In this document: piece after piece, positions 39,000 to 48,381 of the stretch
How positions within the stretch are numbered: position 1 is the first letter of the stretch
Layout of the letters: every line of letters starts with the position of its first letter
Assembly: GCF_014750685.1 (NCBI RefSeq)
Contig: NZ_JAAXGE010000002.1
Span: 186,001 to 250,000 of the forward strand
DNA: 64,000 nucleotides
Direction of reading: 5' to 3'
Source: Bacteroides sp. GM023
Lineage (GTDB): Bacteria; Bacteroidota; Bacteroidia; Bacteroidales; Bacteroidaceae
The notes under the pieces: model-generated
What the model saw: the letters and a program-made list of their open reading frames with translations, nothing else
Told to the model about the DNA's origin: nothing
Database searches by the model: none
Translations under genes and position numbers: made by a program

Positions 39000-39293
39000 A
39001 GAAGTGTTTTGTTGCGCATAAATAGACACCCCTATCAACAAAAAAAGAGAAAATAGAATTTTTCTTGGTACTAGCATAATGATTCTTTTTTATTGGATTC
39101 AGAACACAAAAGTACGCAGTCACACGTTTAATTCATGTTCAATAATCACTATAATACTTCCAAAAATCAACATAAAGTTTTCCTAATGACAAAGAAAAAA
39201 CAAACCCTACTTATGAAAACGTTAGGAAAAACAAAATAAAGTCTGTTTCTTTGTACGCTAAACCACAATCTTTTACCAGAAAAAGGAGAGCCT
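39000..39293. other. Intergenic stretch before the locus C sigma gene
   Basis: No gene is seen. Two inverted repeats stand out: TTTTGTTG / CAACAAAA (39007-39014 and 39036-39043) just after the HTCS stop, and TTTTCCTAA / TTAGGAAAA (39178-39186 and 39222-39230), which ends about 60 bp before the sigma start. No full consensus promoter was found for the sigma gene. Confidence 0.5.
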
Positions 39294-39863
39294 ATGAGCA
39301 ACAAACAACGTATAAGCAATGAACAGGAGATACTAAAGCTAGTATCCGAAGGAGATTCGAAAGCTTTTCGTACGTTGTATATGCACTATTACGACCGCTT
39401 ATTCAATTTCGCCATGCTGTTTCTTCATTCGGAAGCCGCCTGCGAGGACGTCATAGGAGACGTGTTTTTTGTTTTGTGGAAAGACAGAAGCATGCTCACT
39501 GCTATCCCCAATTTCCATCCTTACATCTATCAGGCAGTACGCAACGGATGCCTCAACGTACTGAAAAGCGGATATATCTCCAAAAGAGACGATATCTCCG
39601 AAAGAGAAATGCAAATAAGCATCACTACCCAGAACCCTTTGGACGAATTATCCTACAACGAGTTGCACCATGCAGTGAAGCAAGCCATCTCCTCACTGCC
39701 CGAACGCTGCCGCGTCATCTTCCGGATGGCGAAAGAAGATGAAATGAATCATCGCGAAATTGCAGAAGCTCTGAACGTGAAACTTTGTACCGTAGAACGC
39801 CAGCTTTTGCTCGCCAAAGCTAAAATAAAAGAGTCAATAAAGCCCTTTCTGGAAAAAATTTAA
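39294..39863 (+). CDS. ECF-type RNA polymerase sigma factor (locus C)
   Basis: 189 residues, preceded by a good ribosome site (AAAGGAGAG). Region 2 contains FRTLYMHYYDRLFNFAMLFLHSEAACEDVIGDVFFVLWKDR; region 4 contains ISSLPERCRVIFRMAKEDEMNHREIAEALNVKLCTVERQLLLAKAKIKESI. It belongs to the group that activates SusCD loci for host glycans in Bacteroides and works with the FecR gene 88 bp downstream and the STN domain of the SusC that follows. Confidence 0.94.
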   Translation: MSNKQRISNEQEILKLVSEGDSKAFRTLYMHYYDRLFNFAMLFLHSEAACEDVIGDVFFVLWKDRSMLTAIPNFHPYIYQAVRNGCLNVLKSGYISKRDDISEREMQISITTQNPLDELSYNELHHAVKQAISSLPERCRVIFRMAKEDEMNHREIAEALNVKLCTVERQLLLAKAKIKESIKPFLEKI

Positions 39864-39951
39864 AAAAAAGTGCATTTTCCTTTTAGTAGTTTTGCCCCTT
39901 GAGTTTTCTATATAGTATAAAGCTTTATATTATATTTGAAAACAAAAGAAG

Positions 39952-40848
39952 ATGCGCACTAAAGAAGAAGAAACAAGTAAGTTGGATGCCCTGTTCGAAA
40001 GCATAGAATTTCGAACTCCCCATCCAAGCAATGAACACTCGGCGGAGAAATCATTCTCCCGCCTGATGACACGAATCCAAACCGACAACAAATCGATTGA
40101 CATTTTCCGCCAACGCGCCAACCGGTACCGGATTTGGCTGGCTGCCGCCACAGTGGCACTATTGGTTGCAATGAGCGGCTGGTTATACATGATGCTGGAC
40201 AATAATCCTTCATTCATCGTGACGAGTAATAACACCGGTATCGTACAGAATGTATCGCTTCCCGACGGAACCGTTATCAAACTGAACAACTGCTCCAAGC
40301 TCATTTATCCGGAGCATTTTTCCGGTGACTTGAGAGAAGTCTTTCTGGAAGGAGAAGCCTACTTCGACGTAGCACACGATAAGAAACATCCTTTTATCGT
40401 ACGCGCCGGAGAATTGAAAATCAGAGTACTGGGAACGAAATTCAACGTAAACGCAAGTTCACGGGTTCCGCAAATTACAGCCACACTGATAGAAGGCTCG
40501 ATTGAAGCAGTCACGGGGAAGAAAAACATACTGATGAAACCCAACCAGAAGCTGAAGTACGACGTAAACAGCGGAAGGGTATCTCTTACGGAACTTGCTA
40601 ATGCAAACAAGGAGATAAAATGGACACAGAATGTATGGATGTTGTCCGATACGCCATTGCTCGACATTTGCCAGCGTCTGGAACAACAGTTCAACGTAAA
40701 ATTCATCATCATGAACGACGAATTGATAAACAAGTCCTTCACCGGAGAATTTTACACGAACGAGAGCCTGGAGTCTATCTTAAAGACCATGCAGATAAGC
40801 ACCTCATTCAAGTATGAATGGAAGGGAAAAAATATTGTATTGAAATAA
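39952..40848 (+). CDS. FecR-type anti-sigma factor (locus C)
   Basis: 298 residues. The N-terminal cytoplasmic part (1-60) is followed by one membrane helix (about 63-83, IWLAAATVALLVAMSGWLYMM). The FecR domain (about 95-205) has VSLPDGTVIKLNNCSKLIYPEHF and FLEGEAYFDVAHDKKHPFIVRAG; the DUF4974-like end (about 220-298) has NVWMLSDTPLLDICQRLEQQFNVKF. It should restrain the adjacent ECF sigma until the locus C SusC reports substrate. The gene ends 161 bp before susC, and the antisense RNA sits in that gap. Confidence 0.93.
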   Translation: MRTKEEETSKLDALFESIEFRTPHPSNEHSAEKSFSRLMTRIQTDNKSIDIFRQRANRYRIWLAAATVALLVAMSGWLYMMLDNNPSFIVTSNNTGIVQNVSLPDGTVIKLNNCSKLIYPEHFSGDLREVFLEGEAYFDVAHDKKHPFIVRAGELKIRVLGTKFNVNASSRVPQITATLIEGSIEAVTGKKNILMKPNQKLKYDVNSGRVSLTELANANKEIKWTQNVWMLSDTPLLDICQRLEQQFNVKFIIMNDELINKSFTGEFYTNESLESILKTMQISTSFKYEWKGKNIVLK

Positions 40849-40903
40849 AGTAATTGTAAACTATTAAAACCTTATCGCCTATGATATAGTACTGTAAAAG
40901 ACA

Positions 40904-40942
40904 CAAAAAAAGCGAGAAAATAGTACCAGTATTTCCTCGCTT
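40904..40942 (-). terminator. Minus-strand terminator of the antisense RNA
   Basis: Read on the minus strand, AAGCGAGGAAATA pairs with TATTTTCTCGCTT (13 bp, one G-T pair, 7-nt loop) and runs into seven T (40911-40905). On the plus strand there is no T-run. No minus-strand protein gene lies upstream for it to terminate. Confidence 0.85.
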
Positions 40943-41008
40943 CAGAGCTTCGTAAAAATCATGGCAGTGTTCACATTGCCACAATCCTTAATTTCTAATT
41001 TATAAAAG
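40904..41008 (-). ncRNA. Predicted cis-antisense small RNA over the susC leader (DonS-like)
   Basis: A minus-strand promoter (TTTG 41046-41043, 21 bp, TAAGTTTG 41021-41014) predicts a start near 41008, and the terminator above ends the RNA near 40905, giving about 105 nt. The RNA would be fully complementary to the susC mRNA leader right up to its start codon and carries an imperfect 5' hairpin (GGCAATG / CACTGCC). In B. fragilis, cis-antisense RNAs such as DonS are known to repress SusCD loci controlled by ECF/anti-sigma pairs, exactly the context here. Family membership is inferred from layout; sequence homology was not tested. Confidence 0.78.
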
Positions 41009-41009
41009 T

Positions 41010-44000
41010 ATGACAAACTTAAGAAAGTACCAAATTTCTTATCAAAAATGTTGCCACACTTCCATAAAAGCACTGCAAAAGAGCATTTATGTGGCAATAT
41101 TACTTTTAATGATCCCCGGTTTCGCCTTTTCCCAGACAACGAAACGAGACATTAAGCTCAATTTCAACAACGTACCTATCGTTAAAGTATTCGAAAGTAT
41201 CGAGAAACAAAGTGATTACTCTTTCTTTTACAACAACGACATCAACACCAGTCTGAAAGCTTCAATAGAAATTACCTCAAACAATATCAACCAGATTGTC
41301 GGTACTCTGCTGAAGGGAACATCAATCGATTACCGGATTTCCGACAAACGCATTGTCCTGTTCCAGAAAAAGACAGCGGAAGAAAGTAAAAAAGCATATA
41401 CAGTTTCAGGAGTAATAAATGATGCTTCAGGACCGGTTATCGGGGCTTCTGTCGCCACTAAAGACGGAAAAGGGACAATCACTTCCATAGATGGTGACTT
41501 CCGGCTGGAAAATATACATGTCGGTGATGTGCTGACAGTATCTTATATCGGCTATAAGACACAGAACATCGTGTTCAACGGTCAATCGAAACTTAATATC
41601 ACCTTGTCGGAAGAAGCAACCGAATTAGACCAGGTGGTGGTGACGGCTCTAGGTATCAAACGTGCCGAGAAAGCACTTAGCTACAACGTTCAGCAAATCA
41701 GCGGAGATGAAATCACGACCGTAAAAGACCCGAACTTCATGAATTCACTGACCGGTAAAGTAGCCGGTGTGACCATCAACTCCGCCTCTTCAGGTGCCGG
41801 TGGTTCGGCTCGTGTAGTGATGCGTGGTGTCAAGTCAATCACCAAGTCAAACAACGCACTTTACGTAATCGACGGTATCCCCATGTTCAACATCGTCAAT
41901 GAGTCTGGCGATACAGGAATCCTGGCTTCACAGCCCGGTAGCGACGGGGTTGCAGATATCAACCCGGACGACATTGAATCGATCAATATGTTGACCGGAC
42001 CTGCTGCTGCCGCTCTTTATGGAAATGCCGCTGCTGCGGGTGTGGTACTTATCAACACCAAGAAAGGGTCTAAAGACAAGACGAGTGTCAGCGTTTCAAG
42101 CAGTACCATCTTCTCCACACCCAATATGATGCCCGAAATGCAAAGCAAATACGGGAACAAAGAAGGCGTGTTCGCCAGTTGGGGAGATGTTGTAAACAGC
42201 AGCTACGACCCGAAGAGCTTCTTCAGAACCGGAGTCAATACAATCAATTCAGTGTCGCTTTCTACCGGTACAGCCAAGAACCAGACTTATGTCTCCGTAT
42301 CGGCAACGAACTCAACCGGTATTATTCCCAACAATAAGTATGAACGGTACAATGTATCCGGACGTAACACGGCTCAGTTCCTGAATGACAAACTGACACT
42401 GGACTTCGGAGCCAACCTAATCTTCCAGAATGATAGAAACATGCTGGGACAAGGTCGTTACTTCAATCCGCTTACCTCGCTCTATATCTTCCCGCGTGGA
42501 GGAAACTTTGACGCGATTCGTATGTACGAGAACTACAACGAAGGTTTGGGCATCCATGAACAATATTGGCCGTACGACACACAAAGTATGGAATTGCAAA
42601 ACCCGTACTGGACAATCTACCGTAATGTCCGCGAAAACTCCAAGAAACGTTTTATGACCAATGTTTCCTTGAAATGGGATATCATCAAGGGCCTCGACAT
42701 TGTCGGACGTCTGAAATATGACAGGACGACTAGCCGCGCGACCGACAAGCGTTATGCCTCTACCATTGAACAGTTTGCCAGCGATTACGGTGGTTATTAC
42801 GATACGCAGAGCTCATACAGCAGTTTCTACGGTGATATCCTGTTGAATATCTCCAAAACATTCAAAGAAAATATGTGGTCGTTCAATTCAAACGTCGGAG
42901 CGTCTATCAATGACCAGCGGAAAGAAGTGCTCGGCCACGGTGGAAACCTGAACGGTATCTACAACTTCTTTGCTATCCACAACATTGACACTTCTGCCAA
43001 ATACAGAAGAGAGCAATCCGGATACATCGAACAATCACAAGGTATTTTCGCCAATGCCGAAGTAGGCTACAAAAGCATGCTGTATCTGACCGCTACCGGA
43101 CGTAACGACTGGGAGTCGCAGTTGGCCTTCACCGATACATCCAGTTTCTTCTATTATTCTGTCGGCTTGTCGAGCGTCGTTTCCAGCATGGTCAAGCTAC
43201 CCGACTGGATTTCATTCCTGAAACTGCGTGCCACGTATACGGAAGTAGGTAACTCGCCCGAACGATTCATCACACGTTCATCTTATGCTTATGACAATGC
43301 GTCAGGCAACTGGACTTCCACTTCTATCTTTCCGATGCGTGACCTGAAACCGGAAAGAACCCGTTCATGGGAAGTCGGAATCAACTCCAAATGGTGGAAC
43401 AACCGCATTTCTTTCGACTTGACTTATTATCGCTCCAACACGATTAACCAGACGTTCACCGCAGACCTTTCGGCTTCTTCCGGTTATTCAAAAGCTTATG
43501 TGCAAAGTGGTAATATCCGCAATGACGGTATCGAAATGGGATTGGGATTCAGCGACAACTGGGGTGGTTTCTCCTGGGACAGCAATGTCACCCTGTCATG
43601 GAATAAAAATAAAATCACCAGACTGACCGAAGGTTCTGTAAACCCGATGACCGGTGAACCGATTACCAAAGACAGCTACGATGTAGGAAGCTTCGGTAAC
43701 CTGGACGCAACCGTAAAACTGGTTAAAGGAGGTACGGTGGGTGATGTGTACGCCACTCACTTAATCAAGAAAGACGGTAACGGGAAAATATTCGTAAGCC
43801 CGCAAACAGGAAAAATAGAAGTCGAAACAGTAGAAGAATTCAAACTGGGCTCCATTCTTCCTAAAGTCAACATGGGTTGGAACAACAACTTCTCATACAA
43901 AGGAGTCAACCTGGGTGTCACGCTGACAGCCCGTATCGGCGGTATTGCCTTGTCGGGAACACAAAGCGTGCTCGACCAGTACGGAGTCTCCAAGATTTCT

Positions 44001-44345
44001 GCGGACTACCGTGATGCCGGCGGCGTTCCTATCAACAACGGATTATTGGACACCGAAAAATACTATGACGCTGTCAAAGGCTATGCGGCTTATTATACAT
44101 ACAGCGCCACCAACGTGCGACTGGCTGAACTGAATGTAAGCTACACGCTGCCCCAGAAGTGGTTCAACGACAAAATGAAATTGACTGTCGGACTGGTAGG
44201 CAAGAATCTCTGGATGATTTATTGCAAAGCACCGTTCGACCCGGAAATGTCACCCTCTACTCAATCTAACTATTACCAAAGTTACGACTACTTTATGCAG
44301 CCAACTACACGTAATATCGGATTCAGCGTAAAACTTAATTTCTAA
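41010..44345 (+). CDS. SusC-like TonB-dependent transducer with STN domain (locus C)
   Basis: 1111 residues. After a signal segment (IYVAILLLMIPGFAFSQ, about 26-45) comes an STN domain (about 48-125, IKLNFNNVPIVKVFESIEKQSDYSFFYN). A carboxypeptidase-regulatory-like domain follows (about 130-210, YTVSGVINDASGPVIGASVATKDGKGTIT), then a plug (LDQVVVTALGIKRAEKALSYNVQQ, NALYVIDGIPMF, INMLTGPAAAALYGNAAAAGVVLINTKKG) and a barrel ending NIGFSVKLNF. The STN domain signals to the FecR/ECF pair encoded upstream. The long N-terminus before the signal segment leaves the start codon uncertain, but the antisense promoter and RNA abut the ATG used here. Confidence 0.93.
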   Translation: MTNLRKYQISYQKCCHTSIKALQKSIYVAILLLMIPGFAFSQTTKRDIKLNFNNVPIVKVFESIEKQSDYSFFYNNDINTSLKASIEITSNNINQIVGTLLKGTSIDYRISDKRIVLFQKKTAEESKKAYTVSGVINDASGPVIGASVATKDGKGTITSIDGDFRLENIHVGDVLTVSYIGYKTQNIVFNGQSKLNITLSEEATELDQVVVTALGIKRAEKALSYNVQQISGDEITTVKDPNFMNSLTGKVAGVTINSASSGAGGSARVVMRGVKSITKSNNALYVIDGIPMFNIVNESGDTGILASQPGSDGVADINPDDIESINMLTGPAAAALYGNAAAAGVVLINTKKGSKDKTSVSVSSSTIFSTPNMMPEMQSKYGNKEGVFASWGDVVNSSYDPKSFFRTGVNTINSVSLSTGTAKNQTYVSVSATNSTGIIPNNKYERYNVSGRNTAQFLNDKLTLDFGANLIFQNDRNMLGQGRYFNPLTSLYIFPRGGNFDAIRMYENYNEGLGIHEQYWPYDTQSMELQNPYWTIYRNVRENSKKRFMTNVSLKWDIIKGLDIVGRLKYDRTTSRATDKRYASTIEQFASDYGGYYDTQSSYSSFYGDILLNISKTFKENMWSFNSNVGASINDQRKEVLGHGGNLNGIYNFFAIHNIDTSAKYRREQSGYIEQSQGIFANAEVGYKSMLYLTATGRNDWESQLAFTDTSSFFYYSVGLSSVVSSMVKLPDWISFLKLRATYTEVGNSPERFITRSSYAYDNASGNWTSTSIFPMRDLKPERTRSWEVGINSKWWNNRISFDLTYYRSNTINQTFTADLSASSGYSKAYVQSGNIRNDGIEMGLGFSDNWGGFSWDSNVTLSWNKNKITRLTEGSVNPMTGEPITKDSYDVGSFGNLDATVKLVKGGTVGDVYATHLIKKDGNGKIFVSPQTGKIEVETVEEFKLGSILPKVNMGWNNNFSYKGVNLGVTLTARIGGIALSGTQSVLDQYGVSKISADYRDAGGVPINNGLLDTEKYYDAVKGYAAYYTYSATNVRLAELNVSYTLPQKWFNDKMKLTVGLVGKNLWMIYCKAPFDPEMSPSTQSNYYQSYDYFMQPTTRNIGFSVKLNF
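41014..41046 (-). promoter_or_regulatory. Minus-strand promoter inside the first codons of susC
   Basis: TTTG (41046-41043) and TAAGTTTG (41021-41014) with a 21-bp spacer meet the full Bacteroidetes promoter form. It overlaps codons 2-13 of the locus C susC and points at the antisense RNA. Confidence 0.78.
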
Positions 44346-44352
44346 ACAGAAA

Positions 44353-45918
44353 ATGATTATGAAAAAAGTAACAACTCGATTTATAGCTTTTGCACTATTG
44401 ATACTCTTCATGTGCAATTGTACGGGGAAATTTGAGGAATATAACAGCAACCCCTACCAGCCGACCGAATTGAACCCGCGGCTTTTATTTGCACAAATCA
44501 TCTCATGCATGTCCTCCATCCAGGAGAACCCGGCCCAGCGTAACATTACTTTCTGGTCAGGCCCTTTCGGCGGCATGCTGACTCCGTCAAGCAGTTGGAG
44601 CAGAACCCAGCATTTCTACACCTACAACGTGGATGACGACTGGAACAAACGTTCTGTCAATCTTTATTTCAACAACTTATATCCCAACTATTTCTCTATC
44701 GAGAAATTCTCCAACGCTTCGGGGCACTATTATGCGCTCGCCAAAATCATGAGAGTGCATATCATGCAAATGGTAGCCACCATGCAGGGGCCACTCCCTT
44801 ACACCAAAGTATCCAATGGAGAATACTCGGTAGGATATGACAACGAAGAGACAGCCTGGAAAGCCATGGTAGACGATTTGGATTATAGCATCGGCGTACT
44901 CACATCCTTGATGAATACCGACCCCGGCTTTAACGAACTGACTACGGAAGACCGTGTGTACGGGGGTGACTATAAGTTATGGATCAAATTCGCCAACTCC
45001 CTGAAGCTGCGTATTGCTATCCGCATCAGCGGAGTGGCAGATACTTATGCCCAAAGAATAGCAGAAGAAGCGGTTTCACATCCTTACGGAGTGATGGACA
45101 GCAACGCCAGTGACGCGTATGACATAATAACCAACACGAACTACAAAAACGGTCTGGCTAGTGTAAACGACTGGAAAGAGGTTCGTGCCAACGCCTGCAT
45201 TGTCTCTTTCATGAATGGATATCAAGACCCGAGACGGAGTTCTTATTTCACCCAGGCCAGCATACCCGGCAAAACCGGATACTATGGTGTACGCTCCGGG
45301 ATACAAGGTATCACCACGGATATGTTTGTCAACTACTCCACTGTGAATGTAGATGCCAAATCCCCCATGTTGATATTCAACTCTGCCGAGGTAGCTTTCC
45401 TGCGTGCCGAAGGAGCTTTGAAAGGTTGGAATATGGGCGGGACCGCCAAAGATTTCTACAACGAAGGAATCCGTCTGTCATTCAGCGAACATGGAATATC
45501 GGGGGCTGATTCGTATATTACCAACAACACCAATGTACCGGAGGATTATGACTGCCCGTTGGACTCCAAGTACAATTACACGAATCCGTGCAAACTGACC
45601 GTAGCTTGGGATGACGGTAGCGGTGCCGATGTTAAAGAGAAGAACCTCGAACGTATCCTGACGCAAAAAATGATTGCCAACTTCCCGATTGGCAACGAAA
45701 CATGGGCCGACTTCCGACGTACGGGATATCCTGCCGTATTCCCGGCATACGACAACCTTTCCACACAAGGGGTAACCAAAGAGCGCCAGCAACGCCGCCT
45801 TCGTTTCTCCGAGGATGAGTATAAGAGCAATGGCACCAGTATAGCAGAAGCTTGTACATTCCTGTCCAGCGGACAAGATACGGAAGCTACCGACCTTTGG
45901 TGGGCTAAGAAAAACTAA
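44353..45918 (+). CDS. SusD-like surface lipoprotein (locus C)
   Basis: 521 residues (start at 44353, or at 44359 with MKKVTTRF). Lipobox FMCNCTGKF. It is of the SusD_RagB/SusD-like type: NSNPYQPTELNPRLLFAQIISCM, YYALAKIMRVHIMQMVATMQGPLPYTKV, MLIFNSAEVAFLRAEGALKGWNMGG and NLERILTQKMIANFPIGNETWADFRRTGYPAVFP. The last motif is typical of the SusD subgroup found with N-glycan and peptide loci. It forms the lid of the SusC pore, starts 7 bp after susC and ends 27 bp before the GH18 gene. Confidence 0.92.
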   Translation: MIMKKVTTRFIAFALLILFMCNCTGKFEEYNSNPYQPTELNPRLLFAQIISCMSSIQENPAQRNITFWSGPFGGMLTPSSSWSRTQHFYTYNVDDDWNKRSVNLYFNNLYPNYFSIEKFSNASGHYYALAKIMRVHIMQMVATMQGPLPYTKVSNGEYSVGYDNEETAWKAMVDDLDYSIGVLTSLMNTDPGFNELTTEDRVYGGDYKLWIKFANSLKLRIAIRISGVADTYAQRIAEEAVSHPYGVMDSNASDAYDIITNTNYKNGLASVNDWKEVRANACIVSFMNGYQDPRRSSYFTQASIPGKTGYYGVRSGIQGITTDMFVNYSTVNVDAKSPMLIFNSAEVAFLRAEGALKGWNMGGTAKDFYNEGIRLSFSEHGISGADSYITNNTNVPEDYDCPLDSKYNYTNPCKLTVAWDDGSGADVKEKNLERILTQKMIANFPIGNETWADFRRTGYPAVFPAYDNLSTQGVTKERQQRRLRFSEDEYKSNGTSIAEACTFLSSGQDTEATDLWWAKKN

Positions 45919-45945
45919 TGTATAATGACTCAAACAGATAATTAT

Positions 45946-47049
45946 ATGAAAAATTTATTATATATAGCATGCATGATTCTACTGGTTGCCGCATATAGTT
46001 GCAGCGACTGGACCGACATGGAGAATAAAAACTACGACGTCACCGTACGTTCGGATGAATATTATGAGCAACTAAGAGCCTACAAAAAATCCGACCATGA
46101 GGTTAGCTTCGGATGGTTTGGCGGCTGGACAGGTAAGGGAGCTTCTCTTTATCTTAGTCTGGAAGGACTCCCCGACAGCACCGACCTTGTTTCCATTTGG
46201 GGACAGGCTTTCCCTCTGGACAACGAACGGAAGAAAGACTTGAAGTATGTTCAGGAAGTGAAAGGAACCAGAGTAATGACTTGTCTTATCCTCGGCTCTA
46301 TCGGTAAAGGATATACTCCTCCTGAAATAAACAACAACTGGAAAGAACTTGGTTATGAAACAGAAATAGATTGCTTGAAAGACTACTGGGGATATAGCTT
46401 GGACAAAGGCATTGATGCTGACGTGGAACAAGCTATCAGAAGATATGCCAACGCTATTTGTGATACAGTTTATAAATATGGATACGACGGCTTCGACATA
46501 GACTTCGAGCCGGGCTATATCAGTTCCGGCAACTTGGTGCTTGAAAACGACAGGGTAGCCATCTTCGTAGAGGAACTCGGCAAACGCTTAGGCCCGATGT
46601 CCGGCACAGGTAAACTGTTGGTTGTAGACGGAGAACCACAAAAGATGCCCTCAAGTGTAGGAAAATATTTTGATTACTTCATCGTACAGGCTTATTCATA
46701 CTTTGCTTACCCTCCGGGTGATAAAGACTTGAACAAACGTCTAAACAGCACTGTAAAGAACTTCGCAAGCGTCATGACGGCTGAAGAAGTGGCAAGCAAA
46801 TACATTGTTGCTGAAGACTTCGAGAGAGCCGGATACGCTACGAACGGCGGCGCAACTAATTTTGAAGACCTTGAAGGAAACGTTATGCCTGCACTCATCG
46901 GTATGGCACGCTGGCAGCCGCTCATCGACGGAAAAACGATGCGGAAAGGTGGTATCGGCGCCTATCACATGGAGTACGAGTACAATAATCTACCGGAATA
47001 TAAATGGCTGCGCCAAGGTATTCAGATTATGAATCCAGCTAAACAATAA
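45946..47049 (+). CDS. GH18 endo-beta-N-acetylglucosaminidase-like lipoprotein
   Basis: The frame opens at 45925; the ATG at 45946 (MKNLLYIACMILLVAAYSC) gives a lipoprotein signal. The mature part is about 350 residues. The GH18 catalytic signature DGFDIDFE is intact (Glu at residue 188), with a FIVQAYSYF strand as in endo-beta-N-acetylglucosaminidases and FGWFGGWTGKG at the barrel start. Enzymes of this size in Bacteroides cut the chitobiose core of N-glycans on glycoproteins (EndoF/EndoH-like) at the cell surface. Catalytic residues are present, so it is more than a binding protein, though some locus GH18s do act as binders. It sits between susD and a LamG-type lipoprotein in the same transcript. 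Confidence 0.88.
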   Translation: MKNLLYIACMILLVAAYSCSDWTDMENKNYDVTVRSDEYYEQLRAYKKSDHEVSFGWFGGWTGKGASLYLSLEGLPDSTDLVSIWGQAFPLDNERKKDLKYVQEVKGTRVMTCLILGSIGKGYTPPEINNNWKELGYETEIDCLKDYWGYSLDKGIDADVEQAIRRYANAICDTVYKYGYDGFDIDFEPGYISSGNLVLENDRVAIFVEELGKRLGPMSGTGKLLVVDGEPQKMPSSVGKYFDYFIVQAYSYFAYPPGDKDLNKRLNSTVKNFASVMTAEEVASKYIVAEDFERAGYATNGGATNFEDLEGNVMPALIGMARWQPLIDGKTMRKGGIGAYHMEYEYNNLPEYKWLRQGIQIMNPAKQ

Positions 47050-47060
47050 ATCAATCTATT

Positions 47061-48188
47061 ATGAAAAAGAATAAGATATATACATTATTTGCCGGAATAC
47101 TGGCACTGGTAGCTCTGGCAGGATGCAAGGAAGACTATGAACCGATTGAGAACCGGATTTATATCAGTGAAGCTCTTTCGAAAAATGTAGCTAAAGTCTC
47201 CGTCAATGTAGGAGAGAAAACGCTGACGAACTTCACTGTCCGTATGTCTAAAGCAATGGCTAGCGACGTACATGCCACTCTGGAAATCGACGAATCCATA
47301 CTGGAAGCCTATAATGCAGAGACACTGGCAGGTTATTCATTACTGCCGCTCGACAAGGTTTCGTTCGAAAAAGACGTAGTGATTGAGAGCGGAAAAGCAA
47401 TGGCCGCGCCGACTGTGGTCACCATCGAATCGTACACCGCAGAAGAAGGTGTGAAATATGCGCTGCCTGTCAGGGTAGTGAGTGACGGAAGCGTCGCGCC
47501 CGAAAAGCTAGGAGCACAATACCTGCTGTTACTTGACAAACCTTGGGCACAATCGACTCCATACTTAGGTAGGGGAGCCGGATTCAAGTCCGATAATGAA
47601 ACACCGATTCCAATGGACAGTTACACCATTGAATTCTGGCTGTGGATGGATGGTTTCAGCGCTTACAACCAGTGTGTAATCGACTGTGCTACTTTCTACA
47701 TCCGCCTGGGTAACTCCAACGGTCAGGTATCGAAGGAACAAATGCAGATTAACGCCTTCGGAGCCGGTGGCGAGAACAACAAGGTATTCTTCGCCAAATA
47801 CAGTTTCCAGCAATCAACATGGACGCATGTAGCCATTACGTACGACCAAGCTAAGTGCTGTCTTATCATTAATGGCGAATTGGCGCAGGAAGTAGATGTA
47901 GCCGGTGTACCTGCTCCTCTCAAAACGATTACGTTCTTTAACGGTAACACTACGAACAATCATATGATGGGACAGGCAAGACTCTGGAACAGAGTGCTTA
48001 CAACAGCGGAGATTAAGGAAAACATGGGTGGTCCGGTCACTGTCAGTCCAAGCCTCATCGGCTATTGGAAAATGGATGAAGGTGAAGGTACTACTATCAA
48101 CGACAGTTCCGGCAACGAGAAACATGCAGTAAAGGCAACCGGAAGCAGTTTCTCTTGGAGACACGACCAATGTTTCCTCAATCCGTAA
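47061..48188 (+). CDS. DUF1735 and LamG-like domain lipoprotein, probable surface glycan-binding protein
   Basis: 375 residues, lipobox LVALAGCKED. The N-terminal domain (about 25-155) shows the DUF1735 pattern (YISEALSKNVAKVSVNVGEKTLTNFTVRMSKAMASDVHATLEIDESIL and YALPVRVVSD). The rest (about 165-370) is a concanavalin/LamG-type beta-sandwich (MDSYTIEFWLWMDGF, TWTHVAITYDQAKCCLIINGELAQEV, ARLWNRVLTTAEIKENM, GYWKMDEGEGTTINDSSGN). This pairing is typical of accessory proteins in Bacteroides N-glycan loci next to GH18 enzymes. It probably binds glycoprotein glycans on the cell surface. Confidence 0.87.
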   Translation: MKKNKIYTLFAGILALVALAGCKEDYEPIENRIYISEALSKNVAKVSVNVGEKTLTNFTVRMSKAMASDVHATLEIDESILEAYNAETLAGYSLLPLDKVSFEKDVVIESGKAMAAPTVVTIESYTAEEGVKYALPVRVVSDGSVAPEKLGAQYLLLLDKPWAQSTPYLGRGAGFKSDNETPIPMDSYTIEFWLWMDGFSAYNQCVIDCATFYIRLGNSNGQVSKEQMQINAFGAGGENNKVFFAKYSFQQSTWTHVAITYDQAKCCLIINGELAQEVDVAGVPAPLKTITFFNGNTTNNHMMGQARLWNRVLTTAEIKENMGGPVTVSPSLIGYWKMDEGEGTTINDSSGNEKHAVKATGSSFSWRHDQCFLNP

Positions 48189-48273
48189 AAGAACCATTGA
48201 CCGGAATAAAAATATCCGGAACTGTAAAAAGAATCTGCTAAAAGACAGAAGGTAGTAAAAACATTCTCTATCT

Positions 48274-48344
48274 TTAGGCGTGAATAAAGTAGATGCACGG
48301 ATTCACCAGAAATTCGCATGTATGCTTACTTGATTCACGCCTAA
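48274..48344 (+). promoter_or_regulatory. Long hairpin between the LamG-like and first sulfatase genes
   Basis: TTAGGCGTGAAT (48274-48285) is the exact complement of ATTCACGCCTAA (48333-48344), and AAGTA/TACTT can extend the stem inward. No T-run follows, so a simple intrinsic terminator is doubtful. It may reduce read-through into the sulfatases, protect the upstream mRNA 3' end, or be a protein site. Confidence 0.55.
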
Positions 48345-48381
48345 TTCATATATTGTACCTTAAAATACAATTATTACATTT

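Noticed and set aside
39007..39043. TTTTGTTG / CAACAAAA stem as HTCS terminator
   Set aside because: The A-run follows on the plus strand, so it has the wrong polarity for ending the HTCS transcript; 8 AT-rich bp is weak.
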